From assembly GCA_947505055.1 (NCBI GenBank), contig CANNLO010000276.1:1-6539 (forward strand): a stretch of 6,539 nt of DNA, given 5' to 3'. Each line of letters starts with the position of its first letter. Positions within the stretch are counted from its first letter, which is position 1. The notes under the pieces were generated by a model that was given only the letters and a program-made list of their open reading frames with translations, made no database searches and was not told where the DNA came from. The position numbers were made by a program, and so were the translations under genes. This document shows positions 1 through 5,183 of this stretch, one piece after another. Source of the stretch: Methylococcaceae bacterium (lineage in GTDB: Bacteria; Pseudomonadota; Gammaproteobacteria; Methylococcales; Methylomonadaceae).

Positions 1-11
1 AGTTGGCGAGA
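1..11. repeat. Terminal direct repeat, left copy (circle junction)
   Basis: AGTTGGCGAGA is identical to bases 6529-6539. Merging the copies keeps the adsorption-protein frame open across the join, while keeping both shifts the frame and gives a TAG at 93-95. The repeat is therefore best read as assembly overlap of a circular genome of about 6,528 nt, not a biological repeat. Confidence 0.8.
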
Positions 12-1108
12 CTATTGCTGCAGTTAGGGTTAGTTCTGGCATTTCAGCTGCTGCGCTGGCTTCTTCCGCCCTTTCATTTGCAAAATCTCCTCTAGGCATT
101 GCGGCTATAGTTGCGGGTACTGCTTTATATGAATACCTTCATCAATCCAATCTATCCCCTGTTGATGGTGGTTTAGGTTCCTCTCAATCTTCAAACGTAC
201 CTTTTAAATCTTGTTTTTCATTAGGTTTTGGCTGCTACGATGACGGCCAAAGTCTATGCGTAGCTGCTTATAATGCCCCTGTAGAATTTGTTCCACCTAG
301 TACCTGCAAAAGACCTTCCGGCCAAATCCTTTCAGGCTCAATTTCTAAATTTAATACGACAAATTGCCCAACTGGATATTTATCTAATGGTTCAAGTTGT
401 GATTATATTGGAACGCCTGTTATCACGCCCGTTTCTGATGCGTCGGCTTTGTCGTCTTTAACTGCTAATCAGCCTCTTGATGCGGCTCCTGTTATTAAAC
501 AAATTTATGATGCTGATCCTGAAGCAATTCCCACTGCTGATGTCGCACCTTTTTTAAATCTGGATGCATCCCCGATGTATGGCCCCAGTGATAATAATTA
601 CAATCCGGGTCATATGTCTGCACCCCAGACAACAACCTCAGCGCCTAGCAATATAACGACTCCAACCGGAACTACTCAATCATCAACAACAAAAACCGAT
701 TTAGCTCAACCCAGCGCTACAACGATCACATCGACGGCAACCACGACAACAACAACTACAACAAATGTTGATAATTCGACTCGAACCACGATAACCACCA
801 ATGCACCTGCTGCGCCTTCTACGGTTCCTGAATCTAAAACCGATTGTGACAAGTATCCCGATAATATTGGCTGCTCAAAATATGGTTTACCTGATGCTCC
901 TCAAATTATTCCCATCGAAAATATTCCGCTTTCAAATTCTTATACGTCGTGGGGTTCTGGTAGCTGTCCCGCTGCCGTTTCTTTACCTCATGGTCTAACG
1001 TTCAATTATGAACCCATGTGTTCGGCCTTGGTTATTTTAAAACCAATTTTAATCGCTATGGGTTTGTTAATTTCAATGTTTATTGTTTATGGCGGGGTTA
1101 AAGAATAA
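2..1108 (+). CDS. Inovirus adsorption protein (pIII/TspB-like), main C-terminal part of a gene crossing the window ends
   Basis: This is the larger part of the minor tip protein that would bind the host receptor. The frame is open from base 2 to the TAA at 1106-1108. It continues the frame at 6296-6539 once the 11-base terminal repeat is collapsed, giving 446 residues in all; base 2 encodes residue 79. In order, it shows an Ala/Ser-rich hydrophobic stretch (about residues 88-122), a cysteine-containing domain, a threonine-rich linker (about 288-345, bases 629-802), a second cysteine-containing domain (Cys360, 369, 400, 418) and a C-terminal membrane anchor (about 420-442) ending in VYGGVKE. 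A signal peptide, low-complexity linker and C-terminal anchor are the expected plan of pIII proteins, and the region around Cys400-Cys418 before the anchor resembles the TspB family. The stop overlaps the next ATG (TAATG). The TTG at 449 is internal and not the start. The family call is firm from architecture and position; the receptor is unknown. Confidence 0.85.
   Translation, partial: VGETIAAVRVSSGISAAALASSALSFAKSPLGIAAIVAGTALYEYLHQSNLSPVDGGLGSSQSSNVPFKSCFSLGFGCYDDGQSLCVAAYNAPVEFVPPSTCKRPSGQILSGSISKFNTTNCPTGYLSNGSSCDYIGTPVITPVSDASALSSLTANQPLDAAPVIKQIYDADPEAIPTADVAPFLNLDASPMYGPSDNNYNPGHMSAPQTTTSAPSNITTPTGTTQSSTTKTDLAQPSATTITSTATTTTTTTTNVDNSTRTTITTNAPAAPSTVPESKTDCDKYPDNIGCSKYGLPDAPQIIPIENIPLSNSYTSWGSGSCPAAVSLPHGLTFNYEPMCSALVILKPILIAMGLLISMFIVYGGVKE
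629..802 (+). repeat. Threonine-rich low-complexity linker, ACN codon tract
   Basis: These bases encode about 58 residues dominated by Thr with Ser, Ala, Pro and Asn. The core at about 731-764 is a near-microsatellite of ACA/ACG/ACT codons coding for a run of Thr. It separates the two cysteine-bearing parts of the adsorption protein, in the position where Ff pIII has glycine-rich linkers. The mixed use of ACA, ACC, ACG and ACT suggests that the amino acid, not just the DNA repeat, is maintained. Confidence 0.75.
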
Positions 1109-1377
1109 TGACATTATGGGCTTTTCTTTTAAGTGGCATTGGTTCGTTGGCTGTGCGTGTGGTCTTGTCTCTTGGCATTGGGATTGTCTCTTATGCTGCT
1201 TTAACCACATATGTTGCTAATGCCATAAGTAGCATGCAAACCCAATATAATTCAATACCTGCCACTACGTTACAACTTGCGAATCTAGGGGGCATGGGTG
1301 AATTTTTGGCGATTATTTCCGCTGCTATCGTGGCGCGTGTTTCTTTACTCCTGCTTAAACGGTTTAAAATAAACTAA
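1108..1377 (+). CDS. DUF2523-family minor coat protein, pVI-like
   Basis: This 89-residue hydrophobic protein lies exactly between the adsorption protein and the Zot ATPase, where many inoviruses carry a DUF2523 (pVI-like) protein. It has a membrane segment at about residues 8-36, a polar loop with the typical MQTQYNSIP pattern (about 43-51), a second hydrophobic segment at about 62-83 and a basic tail (LLLKRFKIN). In Ff phage, pVI sits with pIII at the virion tip and helps release it from the membrane; the same role is inferred here. Its ATG overlaps the previous stop (TAATG at 1106-1110) and its own stop overlaps the zot ATG (TAATG at 1375-1379), so the three genes are probably translationally coupled. 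Confidence 0.85.
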   Translation: MTLWAFLLSGIGSLAVRVVLSLGIGIVSYAALTTYVANAISSMQTQYNSIPATTLQLANLGGMGEFLAIISAAIVARVSLLLLKRFKIN

Positions 1378-2510
1378 TGTTAACTTTAGTTACGGGTACA
1401 CCTGGCGCTGGGAAAACAGCCTGGACAGTTCAAGAATTGACTAGGCTTCCATCGCAACGTAAAGTTTATGTCCATGGAATCCCAGAATTAAAAATCGCTC
1501 ATGAACCTATTTACTGTCTTTCCGACCTCTGTGAGCATTGCCGATCTTTAACCCAAATCGTAGATATTGAGATAGATGGTCAACCAGCCCAACGTTTTGA
1601 AACGTTAGATAATGCAGGTCATGATGCTTTGTTGGTTGAATATTGGCAAAACTGGGCGACGGAAGGCAGTTTAATTGTATTGGATGAGGTTCAACGTGTC
1701 TGGCGGCCATCTGGTTCAAAATTGCCCGATGAAATAGCCGCTCTTGAAACACATCGTCATAAGGGCTTGGATTTTTGGTTGATCTCACAAGGCCCCCACC
1801 TTTTTCACTCTAATATTCGGCTTTTAATTGGTCGTCATATTCATTTAGTTAGCACGTGGAAGGGGCGTAACGAATATGAATTCCCTGAATGTCGGCAAAA
1901 TGTTACCTCCCGTTCTGATGCTGTCATTCGTCCGTATTCTTTACCTAAAAAAATCTTTGGTCTTTATAAATCAGCTTCATTACATACTGCTTCAAAACAT
2001 CGTAAACCGATGTCGTTCTATTTTTTGATTGCAACCGTTTTAATTGCTGTGGCTCTTGGGTTTTATGCAACTCAACGCTTTGATAAACGCTTTCATTCTG
2101 AAAAAGAGATAACGGCTGCGGGGGGCGCTGTAGCGCAAGCGGTTGCGCCCCTCGCTGCTGGTTCGCTGGTTTCTCCATCCAGTGAACCTATTAAAGCCTT
2201 TCCTAATTTTGAACCTGTCATCGAGGGTGTAATTGAATCCGCTCCCGCTTATTCCGAATTAATTAAAGTGGTGGCCGCGCCTTTGTTGGTCGGTTGCATA
2301 TATTCTAAGGTTAAAGATGTTTGCACGTGCTATACGGCACAGGCTACGCCATACCAAACGAGTAAAGATTATTGTATGCTCCAGATAGCCAATAAACGCT
2401 TTAATCCCTACTATGAAATTAATAAAACTCCTGAAACTTTTAAAACAGATAAACCTAAACCTGAAAGTGAAGGCGCTCAGGCTCCAGCACCGGAACCGCT
2501 AAACGGGTAA
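1377..2510 (+). CDS. zot: Zot-domain phage assembly ATPase (pI-like)
   Basis: This is the inner-membrane morphogenesis ATPase that drives phage extrusion, equivalent to Ff pI. The 377-residue protein has a Walker A motif GTPGAGKT at residues 7-14, a Walker B LIVLDE at 99-104 followed by VQRVW, and a conserved ETHRHKGLDFWLISQ stretch (about 124-138), all typical of the Zot family. A single membrane segment lies at about 213-230. The C-terminal, probably periplasmic, domain has clustered cysteines (307, 316, 318, 333) in a pattern seen in other Zot proteins, then a Pro/Glu-rich tail. It is the last gene of the late operon; a hairpin-plus-T terminator follows about 175 bases later. The name comes from the Vibrio CTX phage protein, and toxin activity should not be assumed. 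No secretin (pIV) gene accompanies it. Confidence 0.95.
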   Translation: MLTLVTGTPGAGKTAWTVQELTRLPSQRKVYVHGIPELKIAHEPIYCLSDLCEHCRSLTQIVDIEIDGQPAQRFETLDNAGHDALLVEYWQNWATEGSLIVLDEVQRVWRPSGSKLPDEIAALETHRHKGLDFWLISQGPHLFHSNIRLLIGRHIHLVSTWKGRNEYEFPECRQNVTSRSDAVIRPYSLPKKIFGLYKSASLHTASKHRKPMSFYFLIATVLIAVALGFYATQRFDKRFHSEKEITAAGGAVAQAVAPLAAGSLVSPSSEPIKAFPNFEPVIEGVIESAPAYSELIKVVAAPLLVGCIYSKVKDVCTCYTAQATPYQTSKDYCMLQIANKRFNPYYEINKTPETFKTDKPKPESEGAQAPAPEPLNG

Positions 2511-2580
2511 ATAGTCGAGCGCAGCCGAGACGGTTTATTACGCAAGCAACATAAAAGTATTTATTCAATTCGCAGCTAAT

Positions 2581-2615
2581 GTTAGTCTTGGGCCGATCAC
2601 ACACCCAAGACTGAC
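2581..2615 (+). promoter_or_regulatory. Strong hairpin, candidate packaging signal or origin stem-loop
   Basis: GTTAGTCTTGGG (2581-2592) pairs with CCCAAGACTGAC (2604-2615) around an 11-base loop, giving 12 pairs with one T·G wobble. No T-run follows it, so it is not a standard terminator. In Ff phages the packaging signal is an imperfect hairpin in the intergenic region after the last morphogenesis gene, and this hairpin has that position. A role in plus- or minus-strand origin function is equally possible. The structure is directly visible; the function is inferred. Confidence 0.45.
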
Positions 2616-2683
2616 GATCAAAGCCTAGAATCATTACCATTCTAAAAATCATGCTCTTGATCTATGTAAAACATTATTACGGG

Positions 2684-2719
2684 GTCAGAGTATCGCGTGA
2701 AATACTGACGGTTTTTTTT
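2684..2719 (+). terminator. Rho-independent terminator after zot
   Basis: GTCAGAGTAT (2684-2693) pairs with ATACTGAC (2702-2709) with a 2-base AG bulge and an 8-base loop, followed by GG and eight T (2712-2719). It lies downstream of zot in the sense direction and would end the late transcript. The bulge makes the stem moderate, and the second hairpin at 2750-2808 could act as a backup. Confidence 0.6.
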
Positions 2720-2726
2720 ATCGGTT

Positions 2727-2826
2727 AAGACTTCGCATAATAGAAATGGCCTTATGTATAAAAGCCTCAACGGATAATTACAGCCCGTTGGGGCTTTTTT
2801 GCATAGGGCGCATTATGCGAGGTCTT
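2727..2826 (+). other. Putative folded attP(+) with XerC/XerD (dif-like) arms
   Basis: Two nested inverted repeats form one long imperfect hairpin. The outer stem pairs AAGACTTCGCATAAT (2727-2741) with ATTATGCGAGGTCTT (2812-2826): 14 Watson-Crick pairs and one T·G. The inner stem pairs 2750-2773 with 2785-2808: 24 positions, 20 Watson-Crick, three T·G and one mismatch, with an 11-base loop. Between the stems is an asymmetric bulge of 8 bases (2742-2749) against 3 (2809-2811). ACTTCGCATAA (2730-2740) matches 8/11 of the XerC arm of E. coli dif, and TTATGTATAAA (2752-2762) matches 8/11 of the XerD arm, in dif order. This is the plan known for the CTX phage, which lacks an integrase and integrates its folded ssDNA with host XerC/XerD. 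All wobbles are T·G in the strand shown, so this strand folds best, as expected if it is the packaged one. The repeat ends one base before the repressor stop codon. Confidence 0.65.
2760..2800. terminator. Bidirectional terminator-like stem inside the attP hairpin
   Basis: The inner part AAAAGCCTCAACGG (2760-2773) pairs with CCGTTGGGGCTTTT, followed on the + strand by a T-run (2795-2800) and on the - strand by TTTT. It could stop both the late rightward transcript and the leftward repressor transcript. The overlap with the putative attP suggests one structure with two uses. No transcript data are visible in sequence. Confidence 0.5.
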
Positions 2827-3012
2827 TTATCTGTTTTTTATTTCGTTTTCAACTTCTTCAATCGTTATTGAATCAATAAATTTTCCTAATAAAGCGTCCG
2901 CTACGTCTGTCGGTTTTATTACTCTGTTTGCCTTAATCGAAAACTCCCAAGCTTTTTTCTCTATTTTGTCCCATCTTGAACTTCTAACTCTTAATGAGTG
3001 ATGAGCAGCCAT
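2827..3012 (-). CDS. Small ribbon-helix-helix-like DNA-binding protein, probable phage repressor
   Basis: This 61-residue protein is the only credible gene on the minus strand. A clear ribosome site, AAAGGTG, ends 4 bases before the ATG (complement of 3017-3023), supporting expression. The fold pattern looks like ribbon-helix-helix: a short strand HSLRVRS (about residues 5-11), an amphipathic helix with WDKIEKKAWEFSIKAN (about 14-29), a turn, then a second helix PTDVADALLGKFID (about 34-47) and a charged tail. RHH proteins act as dimers that place the strand in the major groove. Divergent orientation from the early operon and repeated 14-base sites in the shared control region suggest it represses the replication promoter, as RstR does in CTX phage with a different fold. 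The family is inferred by eye and has not been tested by a profile search. Confidence 0.7.
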   Translation of the reverse strand: MAAHHSLRVRSSRWDKIEKKAWEFSIKANRVIKPTDVADALLGKFIDSITIEEVENEIKNR

Positions 3013-3081
3013 ATTACACCTTTATTTTTATGTTTATTTACAATCAATTATGTCATTAATTTTTAATTAATTGATATCATG

Positions 3082-3111
3082 TTGACAAATCTTATGTGAT
3101 TAATGTATAAA
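3082..3111 (+). promoter_or_regulatory. Sigma70-type early promoter
   Basis: A perfect -35 TTGACA (3082-3087) is followed after 18 bases by TATAAA (3106-3111), with the expected start near 3118-3120. This lies about 50 bases before the ATG of the first rightward gene and should drive the replication operon. The spacer contains an operator-like 14-mer, so the promoter is probably repressible. It lies in an AT-rich divergent region shared with the leftward regulator; I found no equally clear promoter for that gene. Confidence 0.7.
3088..3101. promoter_or_regulatory. Operator-like 14-mer, copy 1
   Basis: AATCTTATGTGATT has AATC/GATT half-sites and matches copy 2 at 3121-3134 in 12 of 14 positions. 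It fills most of the spacer between -35 and -10, where bound protein would block RNA polymerase. A partial third match, TTATGTCATT, lies at 3048-3057 on the repressor side. Assignment to the adjacent RHH-like protein is inferred. Confidence 0.5.
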
Positions 3112-3120
3112 AACGCCTCA

Positions 3121-3134
3121 AATCATTTGTGATT
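3121..3134. promoter_or_regulatory. Operator-like 14-mer, copy 2
   Basis: AATCATTTGTGATT is a near copy of the 14-mer at 3088-3101, with starts 33 bases apart, about three helical turns and so on the same face of DNA. Its outer AATCA/TGATT arms form an inverted repeat around TTTG. It sits at or just after the predicted transcription start. Confidence 0.5.
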
Positions 3135-3145
3135 TGTATACAAAT
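3132..3145. promoter_or_regulatory. Perfect 14-bp palindrome in the early leader
   Basis: ATTTGTATACAAAT is fully self-complementary and overlaps the end of the second operator-like 14-mer. TGATT and AATCA flank it at 3130-3134 and 3146-3150. It lies in the predicted 5' leader, about 20 bases before the first ATG. It could be another protein-binding site or an mRNA hairpin. Confidence 0.45.
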
Positions 3146-3167
3146 AATCAACCATAGAGGCAAAGCT

Positions 3168-3404
3168 ATGCAATCCGTACAAACACCTAGCGCACCTATC
3201 GCGTTACTCACGTATAAAAATATCACCATTAAATTAAGCCCAGAAGATCAACGTCTTTTACTTGATGGTGTTGCGTGTATGTCTTTGATAGAACCCCAAG
3301 CCGAACAACTTCACAAAACATTACAGTTTCTTTTTAAATCTGGCGGCCTTTGCCGACTCCCTGGGCAGCCGTCCGATGATTTTGGCCAGGGGGTCATCCA
3401 ATGA
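3168..3404 (+). CDS. Small early protein of unknown function, 78 residues
   Basis: This is the first gene of the rightward replication operon. I chose ATG 3168 because AGAGG (3156-3160) lies about 7 bases upstream; the frame is open back to 3129, but those codons overlap the operator palindrome and have no ribosome site. The protein starts MQSVQTPSAP, followed by a short strand-like stretch and a likely helical region (about residues 28-58) with LSPEDQRLLLDG and AEQLHKTLQFLFK. The tail is Gly/Pro-rich and ends GQGVIQ. It has no membrane segment or signal peptide. Its TGA overlaps the next ATG (ATGA at 3401-3404). I do not recognise the family. Position suggests a replication accessory or regulatory role, but nothing in the residues proves it. 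Confidence 0.65.
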   Translation: MQSVQTPSAPIALLTYKNITIKLSPEDQRLLLDGVACMSLIEPQAEQLHKTLQFLFKSGGLCRLPGQPSDDFGQGVIQ

Positions 3405-3598
3405 AGTCTTTCCAACTAAATGATTTTCACGTTTCTTTAAATCGTGTTTCTAGTCGTGGATTCCGAAAACATGCAATGTCTAAACGTTTAAATGATGATT
3501 TTGATTGTGATTTGAAAATTGCAGAAATTGCAGAAAATTCGAGGACACTTCCTATAACCAGTGGACTCTTAAGTCGTGGCGACTGTAATCGTGATTGA
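3401..3598 (+). CDS. Small charged protein of unknown function, 65 residues
   Basis: This ORF starts in an ATGA overlap with the preceding stop and ends inside the start region of the replication gene, a layout typical of translational coupling. CAGGGGG (3387-3393) is a plausible ribosome site about 7 bases before the ATG. The N-terminal half is basic (RVSSRGFRKHAMSKR) and the middle acidic (DDFDCD), with a short possible helix around LKIAEIAEN. There is no membrane segment. The basic half could contact nucleic acid, but no family is recognised. It is short and could matter mainly as a translated leader for rep. Confidence 0.55.
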   Translation: MKSFQLNDFHVSLNRVSSRGFRKHAMSKRLNDDFDCDLKIAEIAENSRTLPITSGLLSRGDCNRD

Positions 3599-4811
3599 TA
3601 TGCTCGTTTTACGCTGCGATTTTGCGAAGGAAATACAGCAAAAAATTGCTAGTACCGAACTCGTTTGGCCTACTTTTTACCTTGCAGATTTGGCTATACC
3701 TTTGGAAATGTCAATCGATGCTGATGGTGATATACGATCCACTCGCCATCCTTGGGAATCAATCCCTAGTTCCTATGATTCTATGGCTTTTAAAGTCTTT
3801 GACCATCGTTTTGATTCTCTTGATTCTTTTTATGTTGAAATCAAAGCCAGTCCAGCAAAGATCATGCAAGGCCATAACGTTTGGGGTTCATCTGACATTT
3901 ATGATTGTTCGATACATTTAATGGCCTTGCTCTGTGAAACTTATCCCCAGTTAGTCGATAAATTAGATTCACGTTCGTGGTCTTTGTCTCAAATTGATAT
4001 TACTTATTCAATGCGGGCTGAAAGTACCCATGAATCAAAATGTTTTATCAATGCCTTACATAGCGTTAGCTATGGACAAACTAAATCTCGAACGGGTTTT
4101 GATGGTACTGCGTATTTTGGCAAGAAAAACTCCCGCCTAAAAAAAATCAAAGTTTATTCAAAACTCCCTGAAGTCTTAGAAACGGTTAAACGCAATGCTC
4201 GTAAACCTGACGGTGAAATTTTAAATGAAGTTTACACACCGGATCTTTATCAATTCTCGTCCGGTTTGGTTCGTTGGGAAGTTTCTTTATATCACCGTTA
4301 TTTCGAGCGTTTAGGCATCTCTACCAATTTACGCGATATTTTTCAACAAAATACTTTCACTCCTGAGTCATTACAAAATTACTGGAAGTTATCAACTGCT
4401 GATCTGTTCGGCGCTCTTAAAGGGCAAACTATGAAAATCCTAAATAATACTGAAATTAAAAATCAACTACGTAACCAATTTTCAAAAATCTCTGAAAAAA
4501 CGGGTAAAACTTCGACTGTATACGCTGATTCTGTTTATCGCACCTATAACGACATCCAGCGGGATGGATGGTTAATTGTTCGTGATTCTATGTCCCAAAC
4601 AACATTTGATCGTCACGTTAAAACCTTAACTGATTGTGGTTTGTCTCGCGCTGTTTTGCAAAACATGAATGGTAAATCACAAGGTGCCGAAATTATCCCG
4701 TTTGTTCGTTTTATCGAAGTCGATTTCTGTAATCAATTCCCTGCAAATTATATTGAACCTGCTCCAAAACACATTTACACATCTAAACCGCTGCTGTCTT
4801 TAGTCGCTTAA
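3591..4811 (+). CDS. Phage replication initiation protein, G2P/Phage_CRI family
   Basis: This rolling-circle initiator would nick the plus strand of the replicative form and rejoin it after displacement. I chose GTG 3591 because it gives the family-like start MIDMLVLRCDF; GTG 3576 (5 residues longer) and ATG 3600 (3 shorter) are alternatives, and none has a strong ribosome site. It overlaps the preceding gene by 8 bases. Family signatures (numbered from 3591) are QGHNVWGSSD at about 93-102, a KVYSK motif with Tyr189 and Lys191 that may be catalytic, VRWEVSLYHR at about 227-236, and a C-terminal block from about 346 with CGLSRAVLQNMNG and VRFIEVDF. The 406-residue length is normal for the family. 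It is followed 25 bases later by the SSB-like gene. Confidence 0.92.
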   Translation: MIDMLVLRCDFAKEIQQKIASTELVWPTFYLADLAIPLEMSIDADGDIRSTRHPWESIPSSYDSMAFKVFDHRFDSLDSFYVEIKASPAKIMQGHNVWGSSDIYDCSIHLMALLCETYPQLVDKLDSRSWSLSQIDITYSMRAESTHESKCFINALHSVSYGQTKSRTGFDGTAYFGKKNSRLKKIKVYSKLPEVLETVKRNARKPDGEILNEVYTPDLYQFSSGLVRWEVSLYHRYFERLGISTNLRDIFQQNTFTPESLQNYWKLSTADLFGALKGQTMKILNNTEIKNQLRNQFSKISEKTGKTSTVYADSVYRTYNDIQRDGWLIVRDSMSQTTFDRHVKTLTDCGLSRAVLQNMNGKSQGAEIIPFVRFIEVDFCNQFPANYIEPAPKHIYTSKPLLSLVA

Positions 4812-4836
4812 TTACAACTTAACCATTAACTAAATT

Positions 4837-5178
4837 ATGTCTCATTTACAATTAAAAATACTTGAAATTCTTGAAGATATTGACTCTGAAGGAAAGGGCC
4901 GTCTACGTTTAAAAGTTCAGGAAGTTACTCCAAGAACTCTAAATGTAAATCTAAAAAATGCCTCTGCTGACAAGGTTAATCAATTGCGCGCCTTGGTTGG
5001 TGGTATCGCTATGTTACCTATTAAAGAAGGCATGATGAACGGCTCTACTTTTTTTCAGCTCCTTGTCGATGATGTGATTATTCCTTTGCATAAACCCGAA
5101 CCTATTGCAGTTTCAAAAACCGTTGTTCTTGATCCTGCACCACAAGAACCTAAACCGAATTTAAGTTTACGTTCTTAA
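4837..5178 (+). CDS. Probable ssDNA-binding protein, pV-like
   Basis: This 113-residue protein sits directly after rep, the usual place of the inovirus single-stranded DNA-binding protein that coats new plus strands before packaging. It looks rich in strands: LQLKILEILEDI, GRLRLKVQEV, RTLNVNLKNA, and a GGIAMLPIKEG hairpin followed by TFFQLLVDD (about residues 55-79), consistent with a small OB-like fold. A Pro/Lys tail (PAPQEPKPNLSLRS) completes it. It has no signal peptide or membrane segment. The 25-base gap before the ATG has no Shine-Dalgarno sequence, only TAACTAAATT, so it may depend on rep translation or on an AT-rich leader. The function is inferred from position and fold pattern; no family signature was certain. 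Confidence 0.65.
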   Translation: MSHLQLKILEILEDIDSEGKGRLRLKVQEVTPRTLNVNLKNASADKVNQLRALVGGIAMLPIKEGMMNGSTFFQLLVDDVIIPLHKPEPIAVSKTVVLDPAPQEPKPNLSLRS

Positions 5179-5183
5179 CAGTT

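Larger units (their letters stand above)
2511..2826. other. Non-coding intergenic region: putative packaging hairpin, terminator and attP
   Basis: No convincing gene lies between the zot stop and the stop of the leftward regulator. The stretch holds, in order, about 70 bases with no recognised signal, a 12-bp hairpin (2581-2615), a terminator-like hairpin followed by eight T (2684-2719), and a long two-part imperfect hairpin with dif-like arms (2727-2826). Clustering of hairpins in one non-coding region is usual for filamentous phages, where it can hold origin, packaging and integration sites. I could not identify the rolling-circle nick site. Confidence 0.7.

Noticed and set aside
801..998. 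+ strand ORF in another frame of the adsorption gene
   Set aside because: Shadow frame of a well-supported gene, no ribosome site.
449..1108. A separate 219-codon gene starting at TTG 449
   Set aside because: The frame is open without interruption from base 2 and joins a signal peptide across the circle junction; 449 is an internal Leu codon without a ribosome site.
1507..1788. Minus-strand ORF inside zot
   Set aside because: Antisense shadow of a conserved ATPase-domain region, without family features.
1945..2178. Minus-strand ORF inside zot
   Set aside because: Shadow of the zot membrane and linker region; low-complexity Gln-rich translation.
1377..2510. Zot as an enterotoxin
   Set aside because: The family match is to the phage assembly ATPase; nothing visible supports a toxin role in this phage.
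2455..2652. Minus-strand ORF across the zot end and the intergenic hairpin
   Set aside because: It spans a strong hairpin and the end of zot, has no recognisable domain, and is better explained by non-coding structure.
2727..2826. The long hairpin as only a terminator
   Set aside because: A terminator needs just the inner stem and T-run; the outer 15-bp stem, the bulge and the dif-like arms are unexplained by that role alone, though the inner part may also terminate.
3129..3167. Longer start for the first early gene
   Set aside because: These codons overlap the operator palindrome and likely leader; the ATG at 3168 has a clear ribosome site.
3595..3921. 108-codon + strand ORF overlapping rep
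   Set aside because: Out of frame with the conserved G2P-family gene; its hydrophobic translation reflects T-rich second positions.
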